The notes beneath the pieces were generated by a model. The model was not told the origin of the DNA, did no database searches, and was given only the letters and a program-made list of their open reading frames with translations. Positions 1-9,291 of a stretch of 64,000 bases of DNA are shown here, piece after piece (the stretch's first letter is position 1; every line of letters starts with the position of its first letter). This stretch comes from Pseudomonas sp. B21_DOA. GTDB taxonomy: Bacteria; Pseudomonadota; Gammaproteobacteria; Pseudomonadales; Pseudomonadaceae. The stretch lies in contig CP086683.1 in NCBI GenBank assembly GCA_030544685.1, positions 5,332,001 through 5,396,000 on the forward strand, given 5' to 3'. The position numbers and the translations under genes are program-made.

Positions 1-84
1 TCTGGTCGATGCCGTAATCATTGCCGCAGCCCCCAGCATCAACGCCCCGAGAATCGTCAATGCCGCTGCCAATCGCCGTGTCAT
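1..84 (-). CDS. Partial exported protein, N-terminus only
   Basis: Only the first 28 codons are inside the window; the gene runs off the left edge on the minus strand. The visible N-terminus begins MTRRLAAALTILGAL: positively charged residues followed by a hydrophobic Ala/Leu-rich stretch, which is a typical Sec signal peptide. It is divergent from the arsC-type gene, with about 110 bp between the two starts. There is too little sequence to assign a family. Confidence 0.6.
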   Translation of the reverse strand, partial: MTRRLAAALTILGALMLGAAAMITASTR

Positions 85-197
85 GTCGTGTTCCTTGTGA
101 AAATTCGAAAGCGCCTGCGACCCATCGCCTCTGACGGTTCTGGATTGCGCGCCGCACAGTTAGAATAGCCGCCACTTTACGCCAGAAGCGACCCGCC

Positions 198-1143
<946 letters not shown>

Positions 1144-1144
<1 letters not shown>

Positions 1145-1569
1145 TGGCGAAGAAGCCGAAAGTTCTGCCCTCGGTGGCGTGGCTTGAGCCACGGGTCAAG
1201 GCGATGCGCGTGCTCAGCCTGCTGAGCTTTTTCGCCCTCGCCGGCTTGCTGGCCGCTTATTATCTGCTGTTCGCCGACCTGCATGGCGCGCGGCCGTGGG
1301 TGATTCTGCTGGTCGAGCTGATCCCGTGGCTGGTCCTCGCCCCGGCGATGATCATGGGCAGCGCCCGTGGTCATTCGTGGATGTGTTTTGTGGTGAACCT
1401 GTATTTCATCAAAGGCGCACTGGCGGCGTACGATCCCAACCGGCAGCTGTTCGGCCTGCTGGAAATGGCCGCGAGCCTGGCGGTGTTCTGCTCGGCGCTG
1501 CTGTATGTGCGCTGGCGCTATCAGTTGAATCGCAAATTGGCGGGCGAAGGCGAGATCAGCGTCGCCTGA
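1144..1569 (+). CDS. DUF2069-family small inner-membrane protein
   Basis: A 141-residue protein with four hydrophobic segments (about residues 22-42, 50-72, 78-94 and 105-122). A basic N-terminus (MAKKPKV) places it in the inner membrane. It belongs to the DUF2069 family, whose function is unknown. I chose the ATG at 1144 because it overlaps the wrbA stop by one base (TGATG), the usual coupled arrangement; an upstream in-frame ATG at 1090 would lie deep inside wrbA. The encoded protein continues WEP...RKLAGEGEISVA with no truncation. Confidence 0.85.
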
Positions 1570-1578
1570 CCAAGCGCT

Positions 1579-1602
1579 TTCGCGAGCAGGCTCGCTCCCA
1601 CA
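1579..1602 (+). repeat. REP palindrome, GAGCAGGCTC type, single copy
   Basis: Imperfect palindrome TTCGCGAGCAGGCTCGCTCC just after the DUF2069 gene. It is the common extragenic REP of this genome, also at 4992, 9207, 11349, 13020, 16409, 20530 and 24158. Here it stands alone and abuts a second repeat family. Confidence 0.9.
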
Positions 1603-1603
1603 T

Positions 1604-1709
1604 GATCGTTCCCACGCTCCGCGTGGGAATGCATCCCGTGACGCTCTGCGTCACAGTGGACGCGGAGCGTCCATGGCGGCATTCCCACGCGGAGCATGGG
1701 AACGATCGG
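1604..1709. repeat. Composite extragenic repeat, GATCGTTCCCACGC type
   Basis: Long inverted structure: ATGATCGTTCCCACGCTCCG at the left and its complement, ending GGGAACGATC, at the right, with a nested ACGCTCTGCGT palindrome in the middle. A near-identical copy lies at 52124-52231. It sits in the convergent gap between the DUF2069 gene and the glycosylase gene and may form a stable RNA stem from either strand. Confidence 0.85.
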
Positions 1710-1715
1710 ATTGAC

Positions 1716-2390
1716 TCAATGGTTGACGGTATAGGCGAGCATCATCGAAATCTGGCTCATCGGCCGGCCGCCGCTCTGTTCGTGCCACTGGTTGAAGGCG
1801 TTCTGCACCGTTGCCAGATCACGCTGGCTGGTCGGCACTTTGTCGACGATCTTCTGCGCATTCAGCGCCGCGACCACGTCGTAGCTGGGCACGAACGTGT
1901 CCTTGCCGACCATGCGCAAAAAGCGTGGCGCCGACAGCCCGCCGAGTTGGTGGCCGTGTTTCTTCAGGTATGTCCACAGGCCGACGATATCGGTCACCGG
2001 CCAGTCGGCGATCAGCGCGCCAAAGCTGCCCTTGTCCTTTTCCACATCAAGAATGAACTGCGCATTGCGCGGCACGCTTTTCAGCTTGCCGAGGTGGCGG
2101 ATGATCCGCGCGTCCTGCATCAGCCGCTCCAGGTGTTCGGCGCTCATCAGCACGACTTTTTCCGGATCGAACTTGAAGAACACTTCTTCGAACGCCGGCC
2201 ACTTGGCGTCGACCAGGCTGTGCTTGAGCCCGGCGCGAAAAACCCGCAGGGCCATGGTCGAGAGGTAGCGGTCGTCGCGGATCTTGCGCAGTTGAGCGGG
2301 GGTCTTGGGAACGGGCAGATGGGCTTCCAGTTCAGCCGCCGAACCAAAACGGTTCAGACAGTATTCGTGCAGCCACTTGTAATCGCGCAT
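1716..2390 (-). CDS. DNA-3-methyladenine glycosylase I-like protein (HhH-GPD, Tag family)
   Basis: A 224-residue protein resembling the Tag family over its core: FKFDPEKVVLMSAEHLERL, then LGKLKSVPRNAQF, the helix-hairpin-helix region and FVPSYDVV. Tag enzymes excise 3-methyladenine from alkylated DNA. The canonical N-terminal Cys/His zinc-snap and the aromatic MxxCxW start of E. coli Tag are absent (it begins MRDYKWLHEYC), so this is a divergent branch and its substrate is uncertain. The ATG at 2390 was chosen because AGGAGAGG precedes it; longer upstream reading is unsupported. It is transcribed toward the DUF2069 gene. Confidence 0.78.
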   Translation of the reverse strand: MRDYKWLHEYCLNRFGSAAELEAHLPVPKTPAQLRKIRDDRYLSTMALRVFRAGLKHSLVDAKWPAFEEVFFKFDPEKVVLMSAEHLERLMQDARIIRHLGKLKSVPRNAQFILDVEKDKGSFGALIADWPVTDIVGLWTYLKKHGHQLGGLSAPRFLRMVGKDTFVPSYDVVAALNAQKIVDKVPTSQRDLATVQNAFNQWHEQSGGRPMSQISMMLAYTVNH

Positions 2391-2471
2391 GCCCTCTCCT
2401 GAGGTTTGGAAATGAATAACACATGCAGAAGCTGTCCCCTCAACCACAGGGCTCGCTTCTACAGGTTGTGT

Positions 2472-3296
2472 TTACAGATTGACGACATTGACGAAACGCG
2501 AAGCCGCGGTTTCGTCGATCTTCAGGCTGGTGAAGTCGAAAAGGTTGCGGTCGGCCAGTTGCGACGGCACCACGTTCTGCAGGCTGCGGAAAATCGATTC
2601 GGTACGGCCCGGAGTCTTGCGGTCCCAGTCCTGGAGCATTTCCTTGACCACCTGGCGTTGCAGGTTTTCCTGTGAGCCGCAGAGGTTGCACGGGATGATC
2701 GGGAATTGCTTGAAGTCCGAGTAGGCCTGAATGTCCTTCTCGTTGCAGTACGCCAGCGGACGAATCACCACGTTGCGGCCATCGTCGGCGCGCAGTTTCG
2801 GCGGCATCGCTTTCAGGGTGCCGTTGAAGAACATGTTGAGGAAGAACGTTTCGACGATATCGTCGCGGTGGTGACCGAGGGCCATTTTCGTCGCGCCGAT
2901 TTCGTCAGCGAAGGTGTACAGCGTGCCGCGACGCAGGCGCGAGCACAGCGAGCAGGTGGTCTTGCCTTCCGGCACCAGTTCCTTGACCACCGAGTAAGTG
3001 TCCTTCTCGACGATGTGATACTCGATGCCCAGTTCTTTCAGGTAGCCCGGCAGCACGTGCTCGGGAAAGCCCGGCTGTTTCTGGTCCATGTTCACCGCAA
3101 CGATGTCGAACTTGATCGGTGCAACCTTCTGCAGGTGCATCAGCACGTCGAGCATGGTGTAGCTGTCCTTGCCCCCGGACAGGCAGACCATGACCTTGTC
3201 GCCGTCTTCGATCATGTTGAAATCGGCGACCGCTTCGCCGGCCAGGCGGCGCAGGCGCTTTTGCAGTTTGTTCTGGTTGACCGTAAGAGTGCCCAT
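2472..3296 (-). CDS. ttcA: tRNA 2-thiocytidine(32) synthetase TtcA
   Basis: A 274-residue PP-loop ATPase that thiolates C32 in a subset of tRNAs. The PP-loop SGGKDS is at residues 40-45. The [4Fe-4S] ligands are visible as CSLC (Cys115/Cys118) and CNLC (Cys203/Cys206), close to E. coli Cys122, Cys125 and Cys213. [12 protein letters not shown] is the family signature in the middle. I chose the ATG at 3296 ([12 protein letters not shown]); upstream in-frame codons run into an extragenic repeat and are not coding. The gene is intact and of normal length. Confidence 0.95.
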   Translation of the reverse strand: MGTLTVNQNKLQKRLRRLAGEAVADFNMIEDGDKVMVCLSGGKDSYTMLDVLMHLQKVAPIKFDIVAVNMDQKQPGFPEHVLPGYLKELGIEYHIVEKDTYSVVKELVPEGKTTCSLCSRLRRGTLYTFADEIGATKMALGHHRDDIVETFFLNMFFNGTLKAMPPKLRADDGRNVVIRPLAYCNEKDIQAYSDFKQFPIIPCNLCGSQENLQRQVVKEMLQDWDRKTPGRTESIFRSLQNVVPSQLADRNLFDFTSLKIDETAASRFVNVVNL

Positions 3297-3365
3297 GACG
3301 CGAAATCCGTGAGGTGTGACGAAAGGCCGGCATTTTACGCAAAAACCCCAGTAGCGCGAAGCATC

Positions 3366-3499
3366 TGTGGCGAGGGGATTTATCCCCGCTGGGTTGCGAA
3401 GCAGCCCTGAAACCCGAGAACTCGTATCGCCTGACACTGCTCGGTGAATGGCTTGGCGACTGCTGCGCAGCCGAACGGGGATGAATCCCTGGCCACAAA
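3366..3499. repeat. Long inverted extragenic repeat (GTGGCGAGGGGATTTATCCCC type)
   Basis: The left arm has TGTGGCGAGGGGATTTATCC and the right arm ends GGGATGAATCCCTGGCCACA, so the two ends are complementary with a repeat-derived middle (GCGAAGCAGCCC). Related copies are at 6366-6473 and 58739-58862. It occupies much of the 420-bp gap between ttcA and the Yip1-family gene; I see no gene in that gap. Confidence 0.8.
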
Positions 3500-3719
3500 A
3501 GTGTTTCGCCTCAAAAATGCCTTCCCCGCAAGACCCCGAGGCGATTACCTGCAATGTTTACAGCGCGATTTGCTCTAAGCCCGGCATAACGGTGCGCTGG
3601 AGTCCTTCCTATACTGCGACATAAGGTCGCACACGTCTTTAGACCTGTATTTGCTCGGCCACCTTGGCCCGTAGGCGCTCCGTTGGGGGGCGATGGCAAT
3701 GACAAGAGGAGTGAATGGC

Positions 3720-4322
3720 ATGATCCATCACGTAGTGGGACTGTTTACCCACCCCGATCAGGAATGGAAAGAGATCCGTGGCGACCAAGAGGAAAGCATC
3801 AGCCACATGTACTTGACGCACACGCTGATCCTGGCGGCGATCCCTGCGGTCTCGGCGTTCATCGGCACGACCCAGGTGGGCTGGGTGATCGGCAATCGCG
3901 CGCCGGTGATGCTCACGTTCGAAAGCGCCTTGTGGATGACCATCATGTCGTACCTGGCCATGCTCGGCGGGGTCGCGGTGATGGGCGCCTTCGTGCACTG
4001 GATGGCGCGCACCTACGACGCCAACCCGAGCCTGGCCCGTTGCGTGGCGTTTGCCACTTACACCGCAACACCGTTATTCGTGGGTGGACTGGCCGCTTTG
4101 TATCCGCACATGTGGCTGGGGATGATCGTCGGCACGGCGGCCATCTGCTACACGGTGTATCTGTTGTATGTCGGCCTGCCGACGTTCATGAACATTCCTT
4201 CGGATGAAGGTTTCCTGTTTTCCAGCTCAGTGCTTGCCGTCGGCCTGGTGGTGCTGGTGGCGATCATGGCATTCACCGTGATTGTCTGGGGCCTGGGTGT
4301 CGGCCCGGTCTATACCAACTGA
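3720..4322 (+). CDS. Yip1-family inner-membrane protein
   Basis: A 200-residue protein with a short soluble N-terminus (MIHHVVGLFTHPDQEWKEI) followed by five hydrophobic segments, a Yip1/YIPF-domain architecture common in Pseudomonas. The function in bacteria is unknown. The start at 3720 is preceded by AGAGGAG at a good distance; an in-frame ATG at 3693 has no such site. The gene stands alone between a repeat-rich gap and a hairpin at 4361. Confidence 0.82.
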   Translation: MIHHVVGLFTHPDQEWKEIRGDQEESISHMYLTHTLILAAIPAVSAFIGTTQVGWVIGNRAPVMLTFESALWMTIMSYLAMLGGVAVMGAFVHWMARTYDANPSLARCVAFATYTATPLFVGGLAALYPHMWLGMIVGTAAICYTVYLLYVGLPTFMNIPSDEGFLFSSSVLAVGLVVLVAIMAFTVIVWGLGVGPVYTN

Positions 4323-4360
4323 CCTGTTTCCTCCTGAGAAAAACAACATCTGCCAATACA

Positions 4361-4386
4361 GGCCGCCGCAAGGCGGCCTTCTCGTT
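4361..4386 (+). terminator. Hairpin terminator after the Yip1-family gene
   Basis: GGCCGCCGCAAGGCGGCC forms a perfect 7-bp stem and is followed by a pyrimidine-rich tail (TTCTCGTT). It lies about 40 bp after the stop codon. The T-run is weak, so termination may be partial. Confidence 0.6.
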
Positions 4387-4468
4387 GGGCGACGACCATT
4401 CGGCAGGTCGGCGATTCGCAAGTCGCCGGGGTTGCGGCATACTCGGCGTCTCTGGAGATCCATCAAGC

Positions 4469-4963
4469 ATGCCCGAGCAACTCAATACCCGCGTCGAAGA
4501 TTGTTACCAACTCGCTGAATCCTTTTTCAAACGCTCCTTCAAACGCCCCGTGGTCAGTCTCAAGCTGCGCGGGCAGAAAGCCGGTGTCGCGCATCTGCAC
4601 GAGAACCTGCTGCGCTTCAACCCACAGCTGTACCGGGAAAACACCGAGCACTTCCTCAAGCAGACCGTGGCCCACGAAGTCGCCCACCTGATCGCTCATC
4701 AACTGTTCGGCGACCGCATCCAGCCCCATGGCGAGGAGTGGCAACTGATCATGCGTGGCGTCTACGAATTGCCGCCGGACCGCTGCCACACCTATGAAAT
4801 CAAGCGACGCAGCGTGACCCGCTATATCTACAAATGCCCGTGTCCCGACAGTGATTTCCCGTTTACCGCCCAGCGTCATGGCCTGGTCGGGAAAGGACGT
4901 CGCTACTTCTGCCGACGGTGCCGCACGACATTGGTGTTCAGTGGTGAGATGCGGGTGGAATAG
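4469..4963 (+). CDS. sprT: SprT-family zinc metalloprotease-like protein
   Basis: A 164-residue SprT/Spartan-type protein. The zinc motif HEVAH is at residues 69-73 and the likely third ligand is His87 (QPHGEEW). A C-terminal Cys-rich zinc ribbon (CPCP ... YFCRRC) follows, as in the family. The E. coli homologue was linked to bolA transcription; eukaryotic relatives cleave DNA-protein crosslinks. The ATG at 4469 gives MPEQLNTRVEDCY; in-frame upstream ATG would add 28 residues without similarity. It is followed by a REP pair, with no operon partner. Confidence 0.92.
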   Translation: MPEQLNTRVEDCYQLAESFFKRSFKRPVVSLKLRGQKAGVAHLHENLLRFNPQLYRENTEHFLKQTVAHEVAHLIAHQLFGDRIQPHGEEWQLIMRGVYELPPDRCHTYEIKRRSVTRYIYKCPCPDSDFPFTAQRHGLVGKGRRYFCRRCRTTLVFSGEMRVE

Positions 4964-4991
4964 TCAGTTCCTGCGGTGCCCTGAATGGCCC

Positions 4992-5058
4992 CTTCGCGAG
5001 CAGGCTCGCTCCCACAGGGGAATGCATTTCAATGTGGGAGCGAGCCTGCTCGCGAAGG
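4992..5058. repeat. REPIN: two inverted REPs
   Basis: CTTCGCGAGCAGGCTCGCTC on the left and its reverse complement on the right are separated by about 17 bp (AGGGGAATGCATTTCAA). This is the paired-REP (REPIN) arrangement mobilised by RAYT transposases elsewhere in such genomes; no RAYT is in the window. Confidence 0.92.
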
Positions 5059-5071
5059 CGGCGCCAGGGCG

Positions 5072-6252
5072 CTACAAAATCACTCTGGCGGAACGCAGCT
5101 CAGCGATCTTCGAAGCACTCAACCCCAACTCCCCAACACCTCATCCGTATGCTGCCCCAACCCGGCGCCAACATGCCTTGGCGCCGGCAACGCCTCGGAG
5201 AATTTCAACGGACAGGCGATCTGCGCCTGCGTCGTGCCATCGCCGCGCGGCACTTGTGTCATCAACTCCCGCGCCTGTAGCTGCGGATGGCGCACCGCCT
5301 CACCCAGACTCAATACCGGCTCGACACAGGCATCGACCCCGGCGAACAACTCACACAGTTCTGCAAAATCATGCCGTTCGAATTCGATCCGCAACGCCTC
5401 CTTCAGTGCCTGTCGCTGCTCAGGCCTGGGCGACAATCCTTGCGCTGCCAGTTCCGGTCGGCCCAGCGCCGTGCACAGTTGCTGCATGAACGCCGGTTCC
5501 AGACTGCCCACCGACATCCAGCGCCCATCCCGGGTGCGGTAATAATCGTAGAAGCTGCCGCCATTGAGCATCTGGTCTTCCCAACCCGGTTCCGCGCCAC
5601 AGGCCAGATATCCCGCGCCGGCCATGGCGTTCAGGCTGAACGCGCAATCGGTCATGCTCACATCCAGATGGGTGCCCTGCCCGGTTTGCTGACGGGCAAT
5701 CACCGCTGCCAGCAGGCCGATCACGCCGTGTAGTGAGCCGCCCGCCACGTCCGCCACCTGCATGCCCAGCGGCAACGGCCCGCTGTCGGCGCGTCCGGTG
5801 TAGCTGGCGAGTCCCGCCAGGGCCAGATAATTGATGTCATGCCCGGCGCGCTCCTTGTACGGCCCGGTCTGGCCGTAACCGCTGATCGACACATAAATCA
5901 GCTTTGGGTTGATCGCCTTCAATGCCTCATAACCCAGGCCCAGACGCTCCATCACCCCGGGGCGAAACTGCTCGAGGACGATGTCGTATTCGCCCAGCAG
6001 TTGCTTGATGATCTGCAGCGCTTCGGGCTGTTTCAGATCCAGCGCCAGACTGCGCTTGTTGCGGTTCAGATAAGCGTGGCTGGCTGATACCCCGCCATCA
6101 TGCGGTGGCAACACCCGCAGCAGATCCATACGGGTTGGCGATTCGATGCGCAGCACCTCGGCGCCCATGTCCGCCAGCAGCAACGAGGCGAACGGCCCCG
6201 GCAGCAAGGTCGAGAAATCGAGAATCTTCAGTGAGGCCAGCGGTGCGGACAT
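5072..6252 (-). CDS. CaiB/BaiF CoA-transferase (alpha-methylacyl-CoA racemase-like), frame broken near its end
   Basis: A family III CoA-transferase or AMACR-type protein starting MSAPLASLKILDFSTLLPGP. The conserved FRPGVMERLGLGYE and the catalytic-Asp region VADVAGGSLHGV are visible. It would transfer CoA or epimerise 2-methylacyl-CoA; the substrate cannot be told. As sequenced, the frame stops at 5119 (VLGSWG). Adding one G to the G4 run (C run at 5131-5134) continues as GELGLSASKIAELRSA to a TAG at 5072, giving 393 aa, the normal family end. I therefore read the truncation as a homopolymer error. The ATG at 6252 begins the conserved N-terminus. Confidence 0.87.
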
Positions 6253-6365
6253 GGGCAAACTCCTTGGGCGATGCACTCAGCCTAGGCAGCCATTGTCGAT
6301 GCGGCAATCACCGCAAATGTCAGCAGGTGTGACCGTTGCGCTCAAATCCCGGGCAAGAAAAACCC

Positions 6366-6473
6366 CTGTGGCGAGGGATTTATCCCCGATGGGTCGCGAA
6401 GCGGCCCCTTCTCTGGAATTGGAAGAAGAGGCCCGCTGTGCAGTCCATCGGGGGTAAATCCCTCACCACAAGG
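6366..6473. repeat. Long inverted extragenic repeat (GTGGCGAGGGATTTATCCCC type)
   Basis: CTGTGGCGAGGGATTTATCC at the left is complementary to GGTAAATCCCTCACCACA at the right, with GCGAAGCGGCCCC in between. It lies between dctA and the CaiB gene and belongs to the same family as 3366-3499 and 58739-58862. Confidence 0.8.
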
Positions 6474-6516
6474 GATTTTTACAACCTCACATCGTACTGA
6501 TGCGCAGTTCTTGTAT

Positions 6517-7851
6517 TTACTTCACATTGCTCGGGGTTGGGCCTTCAGCCACACCCAGGTCGTCTTCTTCACGCTCGTCGGAGATGCCGCGACCGCCGGA
6601 AGCCAGCTCGGCTTGCAGTTGATCGGTGTCCAGCTCCTTGACCCACTTGGCCACAACGATGGTCGCAACAGCGTTACCGACCAGGTTGGTCAGTGCGCGG
6701 GCTTCGGACATGAAGCGGTCAATACCGAGGATCAGCGCCAGACCGGCCACCGGCAGGTGACCTACTGCCGACAGTGTCGCGGCCAGCACGATGAAGCCCG
6801 AACCGGTCACACCCGCCGCGCCTTTGGAGGACAGCAGCAGTACCAGCAGCAGAGTGATCTGGTGGGTGATGTCCATGTGCGTGTCAGTCGCCTGGGCGAT
6901 GAACACGGCGGCCATGGTCAGGTAGATCGAAGTACCGTCGAGGTTGAACGAGTAACCGGTCGGGATCACCAGACCGACAACCGATTTCTTCGCGCCCAGA
7001 CGCTCCATCTTGATCAGCATGCGTGGCAGTGCCGATTCCGACGAGGAGGTGCCCAGTACGATCAACAGTTCTTCACGGATGTAACGCACCAGCTTGAACA
7101 CGCTGAAACCGTGAGCCCGGCAGATCGCACCCAGCACCAGCACGACGAACAGTACGCAGGTGATGTAGAAGCAGATCATCAACTGGCCCAGTTGCACCAG
7201 CGAGCCGACACCGTAGGCACCGATGGTGAACGCCATGGCACCGAACGCACCCAGTGGCGCCAGTTTCATGATCATGTTGATGATGTTGAACATCACGTGG
7301 GCGAAGCGATCGATCATGTCCAGCAGCGGACGACCGTACGAGCCGAGGCGATGCAGGGCGTAGCCGAAGATCACCGAGAACATCAGCACTTGCAGGATGT
7401 CACCGGTGGCGAACGCGCCGACGATGGTGTTCGGGATCACATTGAGGAGGAAACCGACAATGCTCTGGTCTTTACTGGCCGTCACGTAGGTGGCGATTTT
7501 CGAGGCGTCGAGGGTGGTGACGTCGATGTGCATGCCGGCGCCCGGTTGCACAACGTTGACCACGACCAGACCGATCAGCAGGGCAATGGTCGAAACGATT
7601 TCGAAGTACAGCAGCGCGTAGCCGCCGGTCTTGCCTACCGATTTCATGTTCTGCATGCCGGCGATGCCGCTGACAACAGTACAGAAGATGATCGGGGCGA
7701 TGACCATTTTGATCAGCTTGATGAAGCCGTCGCCCAGTGGCTTGAGGGCCACACCGGTCTGCGGATAGAAGTGACCGAGCAGGATGCCGATGGCGATGGC
7801 AACGATCACCTGGAAATACAGGGATTTGTACAGTGGCTGACGAGTCGTCAT
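6517..7851 (-). CDS. dctA: C4-dicarboxylate transporter DctA
   Basis: A 444-residue sodium/proton:dicarboxylate symporter (DAACS family) for succinate, fumarate and malate uptake across the inner membrane. Signature parts are the N-terminus [15 protein letters not shown], the re-entrant serine-rich loop [13 protein letters not shown], and [12 protein letters not shown] in the substrate-binding region. It is almost colinear with P. aeruginosa DctA. The stop at 6517 follows an acidic hydrophilic tail ([13 protein letters not shown]). A sigma-54 promoter and two upstream palindromes (7995-8143) point to control by an NtrC-type activator such as DctD. Confidence 0.96.
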   Translation of the reverse strand: MTTRQPLYKSLYFQVIVAIAIGILLGHFYPQTGVALKPLGDGFIKLIKMVIAPIIFCTVVSGIAGMQNMKSVGKTGGYALLYFEIVSTIALLIGLVVVNVVQPGAGMHIDVTTLDASKIATYVTASKDQSIVGFLLNVIPNTIVGAFATGDILQVLMFSVIFGYALHRLGSYGRPLLDMIDRFAHVMFNIINMIMKLAPLGAFGAMAFTIGAYGVGSLVQLGQLMICFYITCVLFVVLVLGAICRAHGFSVFKLVRYIREELLIVLGTSSSESALPRMLIKMERLGAKKSVVGLVIPTGYSFNLDGTSIYLTMAAVFIAQATDTHMDITHQITLLLVLLLSSKGAAGVTGSGFIVLAATLSAVGHLPVAGLALILGIDRFMSEARALTNLVGNAVATIVVAKWVKELDTDQLQAELASGGRGISDEREEDDLGVAEGPTPSNVK

Positions 7852-7993
7852 TGCAGGTTTCCTCAAGCGTCCAGCGGCAACATCCATCTGTCGAGCGCCG
7901 AACCTTAATTGCGAACCCTCCTGCACTGGAGGGATTTGTTGTTGGAGCGGCATCCTCCCGGGCGGGAAAAATGCACGCTTCTGTCGCTTGTAT

Positions 7994-8010
7994 CGCAAAC
8001 GTCGTGCCAG
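7994..8010 (-). promoter_or_regulatory. Sigma-54 (RpoN) promoter of dctA
   Basis: The minus strand reads TGGCACGACGTTTGCGA, with GG and GC separated by exactly 10 bp, matching the -24/-12 consensus TGGCACG-N4-TTGC. The predicted transcription start is about 7983, giving a leader of about 130 nt before the dctA ATG. Confidence 0.9.
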
Positions 8011-8087
8011 ATTGGTGCGATTGCCAGCAAGCCTTTTGATATCAGGGGCTGCAGGATTTTTCCTGTCCCCCATCGGCGACTTGAGCA

Positions 8088-8144
8088 TGGCGGATTTCCG
8101 CCAACCCGCCGCGCGTCGTCCTGAAATTTGGCGGAAATCCGCCT
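8088..8144. promoter_or_regulatory. Twin palindromes, probable enhancer-binding-protein sites for dctA
   Basis: TGGCGGATTTCCGCCA at 8088-8103 and TGGCGGAAATCCGCCT at 8129-8144 are two copies of TGGCGGA-N2-TCCGCC(A), with centres 41 bp (about four helical turns) apart. They lie about 110 and 150 bp upstream of the predicted sigma-54 start, where NtrC-family activators bind. DctD is the natural candidate. They also lie just upstream of the divergent AraC-type gene. Confidence 0.7.
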
Positions 8145-8198
8145 TGTTGCGTTGCAGGCCCGCCATTACGATCGGTGCCTGAACAAGGATTGCCGCTT

Positions 8199-9196
8199 AT
8201 GCGCGAACGCACCATCGCCAGCCATTTCGCCCGTGCCGCTCTTGGCGGCGCACGCCGGCGCGGCCTGGATTATTCAGGCCTGTTACAGCAAATGGGGATC
8301 AGCCCGGAGTTGCTCGACGAGCCCCGCGCGCGGATTGCCCCTGAGCAGTTCACCCGGCTGATTCAGGGGCTGTGGCTGGCGCTGGACGACGAATACCTGG
8401 GTTTCGGTAACGCCCCGAGCAAGCCCGGCAGCTTCGCCATGATGTGCCACGCCTCGATTCACTGCCGCAACCTGGAGAAGGCTCTGCAACGTGGCTTGTT
8501 GTTTTACAGCCTGTTCCCCGACGCCCCGCGCCTGGCCCTGCGCCGCGAAGACGAATGGGTGCGTTTGAGCCTCGACGATGCGCAGTGGTGGGACCCGGAT
8601 CATTTTCTCAGCGAGAGTTTGTTGGTGATCTGGCATCGCCTCGGCAGTTGGCTGATCGGCCAGCGCATTCGGCTCGAGCAGGCGACTTTCAGCTATCCGC
8701 GCCCCGAGCACGGCGGCGAATACGACTTGCTGTTCCCCTGCCCGCTGACCTTTGATGCCGAGCAGAGCAGCCTGCTGTTTCACAGTCGCTACCTGGCCAT
8801 GCCGCTGTTGCAGGACGAACGCACGCTCAAACATTTCCTCGAACGCTCCCCGCCGACCTGCTCTCACGCCCGGACGACGGCGACAGCCTGAGCAGTCGCC
8901 TGCGCCGCTTGCTCAGCCGCGACGCGGCACATTGGCCGGATCTGGAAGCCGTCGCCGCGCACTTGCACATCAGTCCACAGACCTTGCGCAGGCATTTGCG
9001 TGAAGAAGGCACGAGTTTTCAGGAGCTCAAGGATCAGCTGCGGCGGGATATCGCCATCTATCATCTGGGCCGGGCGGATCTGTCGTTGCAGCAGATTGCC
9101 GAGCAGCTCGGGTTTTCCGAGCCTTCGGCGTTTCACCGGGCATTCAAGAAATGGACGGGGCTGACACCGGGGGCTTATCGGGCGCAGGAGTTGTGA
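8199..9196 (+). CDS. AraC-family transcriptional regulator (Arabinose_bd type), frame broken once
   Basis: The N-terminal part (MRERTIASHFARAALGGAR...) resembles the ligand-sensing Arabinose_bd/PF12625 domain of OruR-type regulators. The C-terminal part has the two helix-turn-helix motifs (LHISPQTLRRHLREEG and QIAEQLGFSEPSAFHRAFKKW). The first frame ends at 8891 and the second resumes before 8909. One extra C in the run near 8851 would give SPADLLSRPDDGD and a continuous 332-residue protein. The ATG at 8199 is preceded by AAGGA with a spacing of 9. It is divergent from dctA; its target is unknown. Confidence 0.85.
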
Positions 9197-9206
9197 AGTC
9201 AGACGC

Positions 9207-9272
9207 CTTCGCGAGCAGGCTCGCTCCCACAGGGGAATGCGTTTCAAGGTGGGAGCGAGCCTGCTCGCGAAG
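9207..9272. repeat. REPIN: two inverted REPs
   Basis: CTTCGCGAGCAGGCTCGCTC and its reverse complement flank an AGGGGAATGCGTTTCAAG loop that is nearly identical to the loop at 4992-5058, so the two copies are recent relatives. It lies between the AraC-type gene and phoQ (convergent). Confidence 0.92.
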
Positions 9273-9291
9273 AGGCCGGCACGGCCAACCT

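Noticed and set aside
4992..5058. CRISPR array suggested by repeated palindromes
   Set aside because: REPs occur as inverted pairs scattered between genes, not as direct repeats with regular spacers, and no cas genes are present.
8891..8908. Real pseudogenisation of the AraC-type regulator
   Set aside because: A single C-run change restores the full protein and the same kind of change is found in essential alaS, so error is the simpler explanation.
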